Positions 44,752 to 52,700 of a DNA stretch of 64,000 nucleotides are shown here, in pieces (position 1 is the stretch's first letter; every line of letters starts with the position of its first letter). The translations under genes and the position numbers were made by a program. A model generated the notes under the pieces. It searched no databases. It saw only the letters and a list, made by a program, of their open reading frames with translations, and was not told where the DNA came from. The DNA lies in contig NZ_CP098518.1 of NCBI RefSeq assembly GCF_023703795.1, positions 62,001 through 126,000 on the forward strand, read 5' to 3'. This DNA is from Haloplanus sp. HW8-1. GTDB lineage: Archaea > Halobacteriota > Halobacteria > Halobacteriales > Haloferacaceae.

Positions 44752-45348
44752 TCAGTAGTCGCCAAGCCGCGACTGGCCGCTTCCGTCGGTCGCGGCCCCC
44801 ACGAGGTCGGCCGCCTTCGCCACCGCGTCGGTGAACGCGTCGCGCTGGCTCCGGTCGTACAGCGTCGCCGCCGGATGCAGACAGACGAGGACGCGTCGAC
44901 TCTCGCCGCCGAGACGGGCGTCGACGACCGACCCCGCCTCCGTCGTCACCGCCACCGAGCGATCGAGCAGTCGCTCGCCGGGCACCTTGCCGAGCGTGAC
45001 GATCAGGTCGGGGTCGACGTGTTCGATCTCGCGGTCCAGAAACCCGGCACAGTTGTCGAGTTCCGCGGCGTGTGGATCGCGGTTCTCGGGCGGGCGACAC
45101 CGCACGCAGTTGGTGATGCGGACGTCCGCCCGCGAGAGGCCGGCCTCCCGGAGGGCGTCGTCGAACACCGATCCCGAGCGGCCGACGAAGGGTTCGCCCC
45201 GTTCGTCCTCGTCGGCTCCCGGCGCCTCGCCGACGAACAACAGGGCGGCGTCGGCCGGCCCGACCCCGTTGACGATGCGACTCCGTGACTCGACGAGTGC
45301 CGGACACCGTTCGCAGGCCGACACGTCGGGACCCTCGGATTCCACCAT
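44752..45348 (-). CDS. Family 4 uracil-DNA glycosylase
   Basis: A 198-residue iron-sulfur UDG that removes uracil from DNA. Motif GEAPGADEDERGEPFVGRSG carries the catalytic site, and a C-terminal LHPAA segment is the second motif. Four cysteines expected for the 4Fe-4S cluster are visible: C12, C15 (ACERCPALV), C84 (NCVRCRPPENR) and C100 (LDNC). It acts in base excision repair, important where cytosine deamination is frequent in high-GC DNA. Confidence 0.92.
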   Translation of the reverse strand: MVESEGPDVSACERCPALVESRSRIVNGVGPADAALLFVGEAPGADEDERGEPFVGRSGSVFDDALREAGLSRADVRITNCVRCRPPENRDPHAAELDNCAGFLDREIEHVDPDLIVTLGKVPGERLLDRSVAVTTEAGSVVDARLGGESRRVLVCLHPAATLYDRSQRDAFTDAVAKAADLVGAATDGSGQSRLGDY

Positions 45349-45372
45349 GCCGGGTTGGGGCTCGCCGCCGGC

Positions 45373-45939
45373 TTAAGTGTCCTCGTCCGCCCGGAGGCGT
45401 CGCGCGGCGCGTGCGGCCAGTCGCGCCACTCGGAGCGGTTCCGGCCGCCCACCTTCGGGGGTGAACGCCCGCACCAGGTCGGCGGCGCCCGCGTCGTCGA
45501 CGCCGACGGCCCGGACGTACACGTCCTCGCCGTTTACCTCCAGTCGCCGACGCGGCGGGAGGGCGCGGTAGGTTCGGAGCCGACGGTCGAGGGCGTCCCC
45601 GGAGAACTGTTCGCGGAGCGCCGGTTCGAGGCCGGGACTGGCCTCGAACGACACCGAGAGCACCGGGCGGTCGGCGGCGTCGTGGACCGCCGACAGGTCG
45701 ACGACGTTGAACCAGGCGGGTGCGACCCCCGCGATCAGGAGCGCGCGGACGTCCTCGCGGTCCAGCGCCGACCAGAGGTCCGCGACGGCGGCGGTGGCGT
45801 CGGTGCCACCGACGGTACACGAATCGAAGGCGAAGCCATCGGCGATGCGGTCGCGACGCAGAACGGCACCACAGAGTACGCTTCGATCCGCTTCGGAAAA
45901 GGATTCAGCGACGCCGAGCGCTCGCGCGCCTGACTTCAC
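45373..45939 (-). CDS. DUF99 family protein (possible endonuclease dU)
   Basis: 188 residues, from GTG 45939 (VKSGARALGVAESF). Conserved DUF99 segments are visible: GFAFDSCTVGGTDAT, LLIAGVAPAWFNVVDL, and a C-terminal TPEGGRPEPLRVARLAARA. A DUF99 member from Pyrococcus has been reported as a deoxyuridine-specific endonuclease, which would fit the neighbouring uracil-DNA glycosylase, but activity here is inference. The start overlaps the stop of the following upstream gene by four bases. Confidence 0.85.
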   Translation of the reverse strand: MKSGARALGVAESFSEADRSVLCGAVLRRDRIADGFAFDSCTVGGTDATAAVADLWSALDREDVRALLIAGVAPAWFNVVDLSAVHDAADRPVLSVSFEASPGLEPALREQFSGDALDRRLRTYRALPPRRRLEVNGEDVYVRAVGVDDAGAADLVRAFTPEGGRPEPLRVARLAARAARRLRADEDT

Positions 45940-46112
45940 TCGTCTTTGATCTCTTTGAGACGGTCGATCAGTTCGTCGTTCGACGCCCCGATTTCGAACT
46001 CGACCGACCCCCGGTGGTCGTTCTCGGACGTCTCGACCCCCTCGTTGTCGTCGAGGTCGGCGTCTAACTCCTGGTTCTCCTGTTCGGATTCATCGTAGCT
46101 CCCGAAGCCCAT
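45936..46112 (-). CDS. DUF5786-type small acidic protein
   Basis: 58 residues starting MGFGSYDESEQENQELDAD and ending SNDELIDRLKEIKDE, a pattern I recognise as DUF5786, a conserved haloarchaeal acidic mini-protein. Its stop overlaps the start of the DUF99 gene (GTGA), so the pair is probably co-translated. It may be an adaptor; no activity is known. Confidence 0.75.
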   Translation of the reverse strand: MGFGSYDESEQENQELDADLDDNEGVETSENDHRGSVEFEIGASNDELIDRLKEIKDE

Positions 46113-46210
46113 ACGAGTGAACGTAGCGCGTGCACGACCAAAAAAGATTTGCAGGGCGGGAACCACGTCTATCGGCCCGTTTTTTGTCCCCGGCCCCGGG
46201 AGGCTGTGGT

Positions 46211-46825
46211 ATGGACGTGCACAACGTCACTGCGGACGCCGAGGAGTTCACGTGCAACGCGTATCTGGTCACGGGCGAGTGCCCGGCCCTCGTGGACGCG
46301 GGGTCGATGCCCGGCGTCGTCGACGTCATCGCCGACCACGTCGACGCCCTCGACCGGGTGGTGCTCACCCACCAACACCACGACCACGTCGGCGAACTCG
46401 ACGCCGTCCTCGACGCGTTCGACGCCGATCTGTACGCCTACGCGGACCACCCGCGCCGCACTCACGACCTCTCGGACGGGGACGCGGTCGAGGTCGGCGA
46501 CGAGTCCTTCGACGTCGTCCACACGCCGGGCCACGCCGACGACCACGTCTCCCTGGTGAGCGACCGCACCCTGTTCAGCGGCGACGTGGTCGTCTACAAC
46601 GACGGCGCGTTCGACGACGGGAGTTTCGGCCGTACCGACATGGCCGGCCAGTCGCGCGAGCGCCTCATCGACAGTCTGGGGATGCTCCTCGACCGACTCC
46701 CGGATTCGGTGGCGGCGATGTACGCCGGCCACGGCGACCCATTCCACGCGGACGGCGAGAGCGTCCGAGCGGTGATCGAGCGGGCGCTCACGCGGGCGGA
46801 GCGACGGGAACCGAAGTACGACTAG
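46211..46825 (+). CDS. Metallo-beta-lactamase-fold hydrolase (glyoxalase II-like)
   Basis: 204 residues with the metal motif VLTHQHHDHVGEL (H54, H56, D58, H59), the second ligand in VVHTPGHADDHVSLV, the bridging aspartate in LFSGDVVVYN, and the last His in MYAGHGDPF. It hydrolyses thioesters or related bonds with two metal ions; the substrate is unknown. The ATG at 46211 directly starts the fold. Confidence 0.85.
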   Translation: MDVHNVTADAEEFTCNAYLVTGECPALVDAGSMPGVVDVIADHVDALDRVVLTHQHHDHVGELDAVLDAFDADLYAYADHPRRTHDLSDGDAVEVGDESFDVVHTPGHADDHVSLVSDRTLFSGDVVVYNDGAFDDGSFGRTDMAGQSRERLIDSLGMLLDRLPDSVAAMYAGHGDPFHADGESVRAVIERALTRAERREPKYD

Positions 46826-46828
46826 AAC

Positions 46829-46978
46829 TCAGGCGTTGCGCCGCTCTTTGGCCTTGGGTCGGAGCTTCTTGTATCCGCACTTCCGACAGCTCTCGGCGCG
46901 GGCGGCGTTGCGTGCGTTACACCGCATACAGATCTGTTTCTCGAGGATGCGCCGTTCCGCCTTCTCGAAGGTAGCCAT
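46829..46978 (-). CDS. rpl40e: Ribosomal protein L40e
   Basis: A 49-residue zinc-finger ribosomal protein: [20 protein letters not shown] then [17 protein letters not shown], with two CxxC pairs. The ATG at 46978 gives the standard start [10 protein letters not shown]. It converges on the metallo-hydrolase gene with three bases between them. Confidence 0.95.
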   Translation of the reverse strand: MATFEKAERRILEKQICMRCNARNAARAESCRKCGYKKLRPKAKERRNA

Positions 46979-47079
46979 ACGCCTGGGTTCCGGGGCGACC
47001 GGCATAACGCTTGCGAGTGCGCGCGACCGGCGGTCGCCACAACGCAAGCGTTTAGACGACCGGTTGAGTACGTCGTGGT

Positions 47080-47547
47080 ATGGCGAACTGTCCGCTCGCC
47101 GACGACTGCCCCAGTTTCTCGGAACGCATCCAGGGTATGGGGTGCCAGCACTACGGTGACCGCGGGGGTGCCGAGTGGTGTAACCACTACGATATGCCCA
47201 TCTCCGACCTGAAACAGCAGCCGGTGAAACCGGGCGAGGAGCTCGTCGTCGAGGTGACCGACATCCACGAGAGCGGGTCCGGCGTCGGTCGCACCGAGGA
47301 CGGCTTCATCGTCTTGGTCGACGGGACGCTCCCGCCGGCGCGAGCACGCGTCCGGATCCACCGGGTGAAGGCCAACCACGCGACCGCCGACGAGGTCGAA
47401 CGTCTCCCGATGGACCCCGACGAGGACGAAACTGAGGGGGACGACGGGGACGCGAGCGCCGAGACCGACTCGGGGACGGCAGGGTCCGACGACGGGCCGG
47501 GTCGTCCCGATCAGCTGGGCAGCCGGGACAACTTCTGGGGCGGATAG
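47080..47547 (+). CDS. TRAM-domain protein with N-terminal cysteine cluster
   Basis: 155 residues. Four cysteines at 4, 10, 22 and 34 ([24 protein letters not shown]) may bind zinc or an iron-sulfur cluster. The TRAM domain covers ~48-110: [56 protein letters not shown] is a beta-barrel that binds RNA. The tail is acidic and ends RDNFWGG. It probably acts on tRNA or as a cold-shock-like RNA chaperone. The Cys cluster is an extra relative to the smallest TRAM proteins. Confidence 0.85.
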   Translation: MANCPLADDCPSFSERIQGMGCQHYGDRGGAEWCNHYDMPISDLKQQPVKPGEELVVEVTDIHESGSGVGRTEDGFIVLVDGTLPPARARVRIHRVKANHATADEVERLPMDPDEDETEGDDGDASAETDSGTAGSDDGPGRPDQLGSRDNFWGG

Positions 47548-47623
47548 GCGTCGACGCCCGGACGGCGTCGGGAGCGGACAGTCCGATGTGTAGCTTTTAG
47601 GTGCCGAACGCATACACCGAATC

Positions 47624-48088
47624 ATGGAAGACGACCCGGACGCGGACGCGCTGCTCGAACGCGCCGGTTTCGATCCCGAGGAGAGCGTGTTGACACGTCG
47701 ACAAGCGGAGGTGCTCGCGCTTCGCGAGCGGAACGTACGCCAGTCCACCATCGCGGACCTACTCGGTACGTCCCGCGCGAACGTCTCGAGCATCGAATCG
47801 AGCGCCCGCGACAACGTCGCGAAGGCCCGCGAGACCGTCGCGTTCGCCGAGGCGCTGACGGCGCCGGTTCGCGTCGAGGTCGACGAGGAGACCGACCTCT
47901 ATAACGTCCCCAAACTCGTCTACGACGCCTGTGACACCGCCGGCGTCAAGGTCAACCACACGGCCCCGGATCTGATGAAACTCGTCAGCGACGAGGCGGG
48001 CGACGCGGTCAAGGGCCGGGAGATACAGGCGCCCCTGCTGGTCGGCGTGACCACCGACGGCACCGTCCGCGTCCGGCAGTCGAAGTGA
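47624..48088 (+). CDS. Tfx-family DNA-binding protein
   Basis: 154 residues. The N-terminal HTH, LTRRQAEVLALRERNVRQ then STIADLLGTSRANVSSIE, is followed by a C-terminal ligand-like domain (DLYNVPKLVYDACDTAG, LLVGVTTDGTVRVRQSK). This is the organisation of Tfx, first described as the regulator of the molybdenum formylmethanofuran dehydrogenase operon in a methanogen. Here it is a regulator with unknown targets. Confidence 0.88.
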   Translation: MEDDPDADALLERAGFDPEESVLTRRQAEVLALRERNVRQSTIADLLGTSRANVSSIESSARDNVAKARETVAFAEALTAPVRVEVDEETDLYNVPKLVYDACDTAGVKVNHTAPDLMKLVSDEAGDAVKGREIQAPLLVGVTTDGTVRVRQSK

Positions 48089-48101
48089 GCCGACGACTCG
48101 A

Positions 48102-49148
48102 TCAGAACTCCCCTCGGGACCGTAGCTCGGCCACCAGATCACGAACCCGCTGAGCCGCCGCCTTCGGCACCACGAGCACCCGGTCGTCGTACGCGACGAC
48201 CGCCAGGTCCTCGACGCCGACCAGCGAGACGTGGACGTCGTCGCCCGCGACGACGTTGTTCGTCGCGTCCACCGCCGCCACGGTTGCGTCGCCGGCGACG
48301 ACCGTTCCGTCCCCGTCGGCCGGCAGGAGGCGTTCGAGCGCGTCCCACGTCCCCAGGTCGTCCCACTCGACCGTGAGGGGAACGACGACGACGTCCCCCG
48401 CCCGCTCGAACACCGCGTGGTCGACGCTCACGGGGTCGACCGCCTCGAACCCCGCGTGGTCGACGCTCACGGGGTCGACCGCCTCGAACCCCGCGTCGGG
48501 GTCGTCCCGCTCGAGGGCGTCGACCAGCGGTGAGAGGGGGGAGTCGGCGGCCGCCGACAGGAAGGCAGCGGGCGTCCACGCGAAGAGGCCGGCGTTCCAG
48601 TAGTAGCCCCGGTCGACGTACCGTCGTGCCGTCCGGGCGTCCGGCTTCTCGTGGAACGCCGCCACCTCGGCGTAGCCGTCCCGCTCGGCCCCCGGTTCGA
48701 TGTAGCCGTAGCCGGTGTCCGGGCGTTCCGGCTCGACGCCGAACGTGACCAGCGCGTCCGTCTCGGCGGCCACTCGCGCCCCCCGGCGGGCCGGCGTCTC
48801 GAAGTCGCCCGCGACGTGGTGGTCGCTCGGGAGGACGAACACGACGGGGTCGTCGAACCGTTCCGCGATCCGGTGGGTGGCGTAGGTCAGCGCCGGTCCG
48901 GTGTCCTTCCCCGCCGGTTCGACGAGCACCGACGCCTCGGGCACCGACTCGCGGACGGCGTCGGCGAACGCGGGTCGGGTCGAGACGATCACCTCGTCGG
49001 CGAAGGTGGCGCGGGCGACGGTCCGTTCGAGGAGCGTCTCCTCTCCCGCGAGCGCGAGCAACTGCTTCGGGCGGTGGCTCCGACTCGCGGGGTAGAGCCG
49101 TGAGCCGACGCCGCCCGCGAGCACGACTGCGACGACCGGTCGATCCAT
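48102..49148 (-). CDS. Mannose-1-phosphate guanylyltransferase-like sugar nucleotidyltransferase
   Basis: 348 residues, from ATG 49148 (MDRPVVAVVLAGGVGSRLYP; another ATG at 49157 adds MTA). The nucleotidyltransferase signature is LAGGVGSRLYPASRSHRPKQ; VFVLPSDHHV, GYGYIEPG, and the ManC-type FHEKPD and YYWNAGLFAWTP follow. It makes GDP-mannose or a related sugar nucleotide for glycosylation. Unusual is an exact in-frame duplication of 13 residues (GFEAVDPVSVDHA twice) near residues 215-240, caused by a 39-base tandem repeat. Confidence 0.88.
   Translation of the reverse strand: MDRPVVAVVLAGGVGSRLYPASRSHRPKQLLALAGEETLLERTVARATFADEVIVSTRPAFADAVRESVPEASVLVEPAGKDTGPALTYATHRIAERFDDPVVFVLPSDHHVAGDFETPARRGARVAAETDALVTFGVEPERPDTGYGYIEPGAERDGYAEVAAFHEKPDARTARRYVDRGYYWNAGLFAWTPAAFLSAAADSPLSPLVDALERDDPDAGFEAVDPVSVDHAGFEAVDPVSVDHAVFERAGDVVVVPLTVEWDDLGTWDALERLLPADGDGTVVAGDATVAAVDATNNVVAGDDVHVSLVGVEDLAVVAYDDRVLVVPKAAAQRVRDLVAELRSRGEF
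48413..48490. repeat. 39-base tandem duplication in the nucleotidyltransferase gene
   Basis: Two exact copies of a 39-base unit (48413-48451 and 48452-48490) followed by a few bases of a third. The length is a multiple of three, so the reading frame is kept. Confidence 0.9.
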
Positions 49149-49185
49149 GGCAGTCATTGGGCGATTCGGGACAAAAGGACACCGT

Positions 49186-49458
49186 TCACCACGTCTCGAC
49201 GACGCCCTCACGGACGTCCTCCAGACAGCCCTCGCAGTCGGGGTGGCCGCCCTCGAAACATTCGGGGCGGGCGTCGTCGTCGAGGGCGACGGCGCGACGT
49301 TCGGCCGCCCGGCGACAGACGATCCTGACGCGTCCGTCGTCGTCGTGGGGGAGGTCGACCGACGACTGCCCCTCGCGGTAGGCCCTGCGGGCCTCCGCGT
49401 AGCGGCGGCCGGCCGAGCGGAAGGTCGTCCGCACGAACCGTTCCAGTCGGTCGTCCAT
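49186..49458 (-). CDS. Conserved haloarchaeal protein (DUF7091-like)
   Basis: 90 residues: MDDRLERFVRTTFRSAGRRY, RVRIVCRRAAERRAVALDD, then RPECFEGGHPDCEGCLEDV with three to four cysteines close together at the end. The Cys/His set may bind a metal. I recall this as a haloarchaeal family (DUF7091, number uncertain) without a known role. The start is ATG 49458. Confidence 0.7.
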   Translation of the reverse strand: MDDRLERFVRTTFRSAGRRYAEARRAYREGQSSVDLPHDDDGRVRIVCRRAAERRAVALDDDARPECFEGGHPDCEGCLEDVREGVVETW

Positions 49459-49526
49459 ACACGGCCTTGCAGGGGCGGGCTCAAAGACCCGTCGGCGTCG
49501 TCGCGGGTACGCCACTCCGGCGCCGA

Positions 49527-49563
49527 ACTTCACTTTCGCTCCGGTCGCGGAAGTTTTTATACC
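49527..49563 (+). promoter_or_regulatory. RPA promoter with TTCACTTTCGC element and TATA box
   Basis: acttcactttcgctccg (49527-49543) lies directly upstream of the TATA box tttttatac at 49554-49562. The same upstream element precedes the promoter at 29126. Transcription should start near 49585; the ATG used is 49622, with a GTG at 49583 as an alternative start. Confidence 0.55.
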
Positions 49564-49621
49564 GTCCCGCACCAATCGGCGTGTGCCTCCCCACGAGAAC
49601 AGACCGGAGGCGAGTGAAACC

Positions 49622-50551
49622 ATGACTGATTTGCATACCCACGCGGAGGACATCGTCGCGCAGTTCTCGGATCATCTCGATCTGAGCGTCGACGAGGTCG
49701 AGGAGCGACTCGACAACCTCGTCAACGAGTACCGGGTCCCGGTCGACGAGGCCCGACGGAGCGTCGTGAACAGTTACCTCGACGAGGCCGGACTGGAGCG
49801 TGACGCCCTGGGCGGGGGCGACAACGCCTCCGTCGGTCTCGCCGAGATCGACCAGGACGAACAGTGGCTGGACGTGACCGCGAAGGTCGTCGAACTGTGG
49901 GAGCCACGGAGCGACTCCGTGGCCCAGGTCGGCCTGCTGGGCGACGAGTCGGGCACCACCAAGTTCGTCGCCTTCGAAACGTCTGATCTCCCCCACTTGG
50001 AGGAGGGGTCGGTCTACCGGCTGGAGAACTTGGTGACCGACGAGTACCAGGGCAACTTCTCGGTGAAGCTCAACCGGACGACGACCATCACCGAGGTCGA
50101 CGAGGAGATCGAGGTCGGCGACGACGCCGAAACCGTCGAGGGCGCGCTGGTGGACATCCAGAGTGGGAGCGGCCTGATCAAGCGCTGCCCCGAGGACGAC
50201 TGCACTCGCGTCCTCCAGAACGGCCGGTGTTCCGAACACGGCAGTGTCGAGGGCGAGTTCGACCTGCGAATCAAGGGCGTCCTCGACGACGGCGAGACGG
50301 TCCACGAGGTGATCTTCGACCGCGACGCCACCGAGTCTCTGACCGACATGACGCTGGAGGAGGCCAAGGACATGGCGATGGACGCCCTCGATACGACGGT
50401 CGTCGCCGACGAGATGCGCGCGGACACGCTCGGTCGGTACTACCGGGTGAGCGGGCCGCAGTTCGGCCGGTACGTGCTGGTCGACGAGTTCGAACGACTG
50501 AGCGATCCGGTCGACGCCGAGGCGGCCCTCATCGAAGCGAGGTCGATCTAA
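49622..50551 (+). CDS. rpa3: Replication protein A (single-stranded DNA-binding)
   Basis: 309 residues. An N-terminal helical segment (~1-60, VDEVEERLDNLVNEYRV) is followed by one OB-fold (~75-165: LDVTAKVVELWEP, VGLLGDESGTTKFVAF) and a second region with a zinc finger, RCPEDDCTRVLQNGRCSEHG (C4C, then CxxH). The single zinc finger and ~310-aa size resemble haloarchaeal Rpa3. It protects single-stranded DNA in replication and repair. The next gene, one base downstream, encodes its OB-fold partner. The phosphoesterase often found in this operon is not here. Confidence 0.9.
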   Translation: MTDLHTHAEDIVAQFSDHLDLSVDEVEERLDNLVNEYRVPVDEARRSVVNSYLDEAGLERDALGGGDNASVGLAEIDQDEQWLDVTAKVVELWEPRSDSVAQVGLLGDESGTTKFVAFETSDLPHLEEGSVYRLENLVTDEYQGNFSVKLNRTTTITEVDEEIEVGDDAETVEGALVDIQSGSGLIKRCPEDDCTRVLQNGRCSEHGSVEGEFDLRIKGVLDDGETVHEVIFDRDATESLTDMTLEEAKDMAMDALDTTVVADEMRADTLGRYYRVSGPQFGRYVLVDEFERLSDPVDAEAALIEARSI

Positions 50552-50552
50552 C

Positions 50553-51173
50553 ATGAGTCAGGCACCTTCCCGCGAAGTCGCACGCCGCGCCTTCGCCCGC
50601 GAGTTCAACGACGCGAGTCACACGTTCAAGGAGTCCGAGGACGAACGCGCCCCCGTCTACCTCCTCTTGCCGACCGGCGAGCGTGCCAACCGCGTCTTCC
50701 TCGTCGGTACCCTCACCGAGAAGGAAGACGTCGGCGAAGACGACGAGTACTGGCGGGGACGGATCGTCGATCCGACGGGGACGTTCTTCGTCTACGCCGG
50801 GCAGTACCAGCCCGACGCTGCCTCGACGCTCCGGGACCTCGAACCCCCGGCTTACGTCGCCGTCGTCGGGAAGCCACGCACCTACGAGACCGACGAGGGG
50901 AACGTCAACGTCTCGGTCCGTCCCGAATCGATCACCGCCGTCGACGCTACCACGCGCGACCGCTGGGTGGCCGAGACGGCGACCCGGACGCTCGAACGAG
51001 TCGCCGCATTCGACGACGAGGGAGCGGAGTACGCCCGGATGGCTCGCGAGGAGTACGACCCCGAAATCGACGACTACCGCGGGATGGCCCTCGCAGCCCT
51101 CGAAGGCCTCGACGAATCCGACGAACTCGGCGCCGACGGCGCCGCCGACGCCGACGTGCCCGCCGGGCAGTGA
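50553..51173 (+). CDS. rpap3: RPA-associated OB-fold protein
   Basis: 206 residues, starting two bases after the RPA stop. The N-terminal helix REVARRAFAREFNDASHTF is followed by an OB-fold (RVFLVGTLTEKEDVG, WRGRIVDPTGTFFVYAGQY, PAYVAVVGKPRTYETDEGN) and an acidic C-terminal tail. This is COG3390, co-encoded with RPA in haloarchaea and shown in Haloferax to act in the same DNA repair pathway. It probably forms a specific complex with the upstream RPA. Confidence 0.9.
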   Translation: MSQAPSREVARRAFAREFNDASHTFKESEDERAPVYLLLPTGERANRVFLVGTLTEKEDVGEDDEYWRGRIVDPTGTFFVYAGQYQPDAASTLRDLEPPAYVAVVGKPRTYETDEGNVNVSVRPESITAVDATTRDRWVAETATRTLERVAAFDDEGAEYARMAREEYDPEIDDYRGMALAALEGLDESDELGADGAADADVPAGQ

Positions 51174-51269
51174 ACGACGTCGGCCGCCACGTCAGCCGTC
51201 CGTCGGCGGTCCGTCACCCTTCCGTCTGACAAACCGTTAAGTGAGTCGCGGTTAGAAATCGGGGTGACA

Positions 51270-51677
51270 ATGGGCAACAAAAACAAAACCATCTCGTTTC
51301 GCGTCAACGAAGACGCGTTCGAGACCCTGCGCGAGATCGCCGAGGAGCGCGACCTGTCGCTCTCGGCGGTGTTTCGCGACTACGTCGACATGCTCGTTGC
51401 CCACGACGGCCAGGTCCAGGTCGTCCCCGAACACGAACTGGAGAGTGGATCGGGCGACGGCACCAGCTTCCCACCCAAGGTGGAGGTGCCAAAGAGCTTC
51501 GTTCGTGAGCACGAACGCCTCGAACTCGAAGCCGAGCACCTGCGGGAGCAACTCGACGAGCACAAACGCTACGTCAACCACCTGCGTGAACAGTTGGAGG
51601 AGGGTGGCGAGGACGTCATCCAACTCGAGGACTTGGACGGCGGCGAGCGTGACGAACCGTCTTTCAGACTAGGCTGA
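51270..51677 (+). CDS. Ribbon-helix-helix protein with coiled coil
   Basis: 135 residues. The N-terminal ribbon-helix-helix, NKNKTISFRVNEDAFETLRE then IAEERDLSLSAVFRDYVDM, is of the CopG/Arc type. A coiled coil follows (LELEAEHLREQLDEHKRYVN). It is probably a DNA-binding dimer or tetramer conserved in haloarchaea. GTG 51264 is an alternative start adding two residues. Its end overlaps the stop of the opposing gene by nine bases. Confidence 0.8.
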   Translation: MGNKNKTISFRVNEDAFETLREIAEERDLSLSAVFRDYVDMLVAHDGQVQVVPEHELESGSGDGTSFPPKVEVPKSFVREHERLELEAEHLREQLDEHKRYVNHLREQLEEGGEDVIQLEDLDGGERDEPSFRLG

Positions 51678-52124
51678 CAGGGTCCGGCGCGCCTCCGCGG
51701 CGCGGCGCTCCATCGCGTCGTCGCCCTCGACGGCGGCCAGCGACTCGACCGCCTCCAACCGCCGCACCGCCCGGTCCAGAAATGAGAGTACATCGCCCGG
51801 GTAGGCATAGAGCATATAGTCGTCGCTCATCACGTCGACGATGGCGTCCGGTCCCAGTCCCTGTGCCCGGAGATCCAGCAGATAGCGGACGAACTGCCGC
51901 TCCGGGTAACCGGTATAGAGGTCGTCGGGGTCCTCGCAGTCGAGGAAGTCGGTCGCGAAATCCAGCAGGCGGTCACGGGTAGCGTCGTCGAGTTTCGAGA
52001 GCCCATCGCCGCTGTAGAGCACCTCCATCGTCGCCCCCTTGAACGCCCCCTTGGGGATGGACGTGTCCAACTGTGAGACGATCTGCCGATGGTTCTTCAG
52101 ATAAACCTTGTCGGTGATAGCCAC
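51669..52124 (-). CDS. Conserved haloarchaeal helical protein
   Basis: 151 residues: MAITDKVYLKNHRQIVSQLD, IPKGAFKGATMEVLYSGDGL, a Cys-containing LLDFATDFLDCED, then YTGYPERQFVRYLLDLRAQG and MLYAYPGDVLSFLDRAV. The sequence is well structured and I recognise it as a family conserved across haloarchaea, but I know of no function. No membrane segment or catalytic motif is present. It converges on the RHH gene. Confidence 0.7.
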   Translation of the reverse strand: MAITDKVYLKNHRQIVSQLDTSIPKGAFKGATMEVLYSGDGLSKLDDATRDRLLDFATDFLDCEDPDDLYTGYPERQFVRYLLDLRAQGLGPDAIVDVMSDDYMLYAYPGDVLSFLDRAVRRLEAVESLAAVEGDDAMERRAAEARRTLSA

Positions 52125-52239
52125 TGGTCACCGGTAGGCGACTGTGAAACTAAAACGTCCCGACTCGACCGTGCGCCTCTCCCACATCCTCGTTCCGAGT
52201 CGTAACCTACTTTACTCACAGCGCAGTACGCTACTCCGT

Positions 52240-52312
52240 GTCCGGGTTAGGGTAGTGGTTATCCTTCAGCCTTGTGGAGGCTGAGACGCGGGTTCGATTC
52301 TCGCACCCGGAC
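52240..52312 (+). tRNA. tRNA-His (anticodon GTG)
   Basis: Acceptor tccgggt pairs with acccgga; an extra G at 52240 pairs with discriminator C at 52312, the G-1 hallmark of tRNA-His. The D arm is agggtagtggttatcct, the anticodon stem cagcc/ggctg encloses ttgtgga with anticodon GTG, and the T arm is gcggg-ttcgatt-ctcgc. CCA is not encoded; there is no intron. Confidence 0.95.
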
Positions 52313-52682
52313 TTCTCACGACGACCGCAGGGAAGAGTCGAAAAGCCGTCGCACTCGGACTTCTCCGCGAAGAACGCCGTGGCGAGCGGCCGGTCCACCG
52401 TAAGCGACCCGAAGGGCAGTGGAACGACTGTGGGTCGATTCTCGTATCCGGGCCCTTCGTTCTCGCGTGATCGCTCGCTCTCCCTCTCGCCGGCGTTCCC
52501 CATCGTCGTCGAGAACGGCGCGATGAGTTCGACCTGGCCGCGACACGGGGCCAGTCCGGCATCACTACGTACGGTGACCCCGTGGACGTCGGCGGCGGAG
52601 CGGCCCGTCCCTTCACGACCGAGACGCTCTCCCGAGAACCGACCGGCGCGCAGACACTTCACCACGATTTTTCACCCATGCG
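52313..52682. other. Non-coding stretch with decayed tRNA-His 3'-end copies
   Basis: No credible gene; the ORFs here are low-complexity shadows. Two imperfect copies of the end of tRNA-His are present: tcgcactcggacttctccgcg at 52349-52369 (like 52301-52320) and gggtcgattctcgtatccggg at 52432-52452 (like 52290-52310). They resemble old attachment sites left after elements integrated and were lost. Confidence 0.5.
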
Positions 52683-52700
52683 GTGAATGACCCGGTAGAC

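Noticed and set aside
52274-52690. Overlapping ORFs on both strands after tRNA-His
   Set aside because: Start inside the tRNA or in its repeat copies and show no protein-like pattern.
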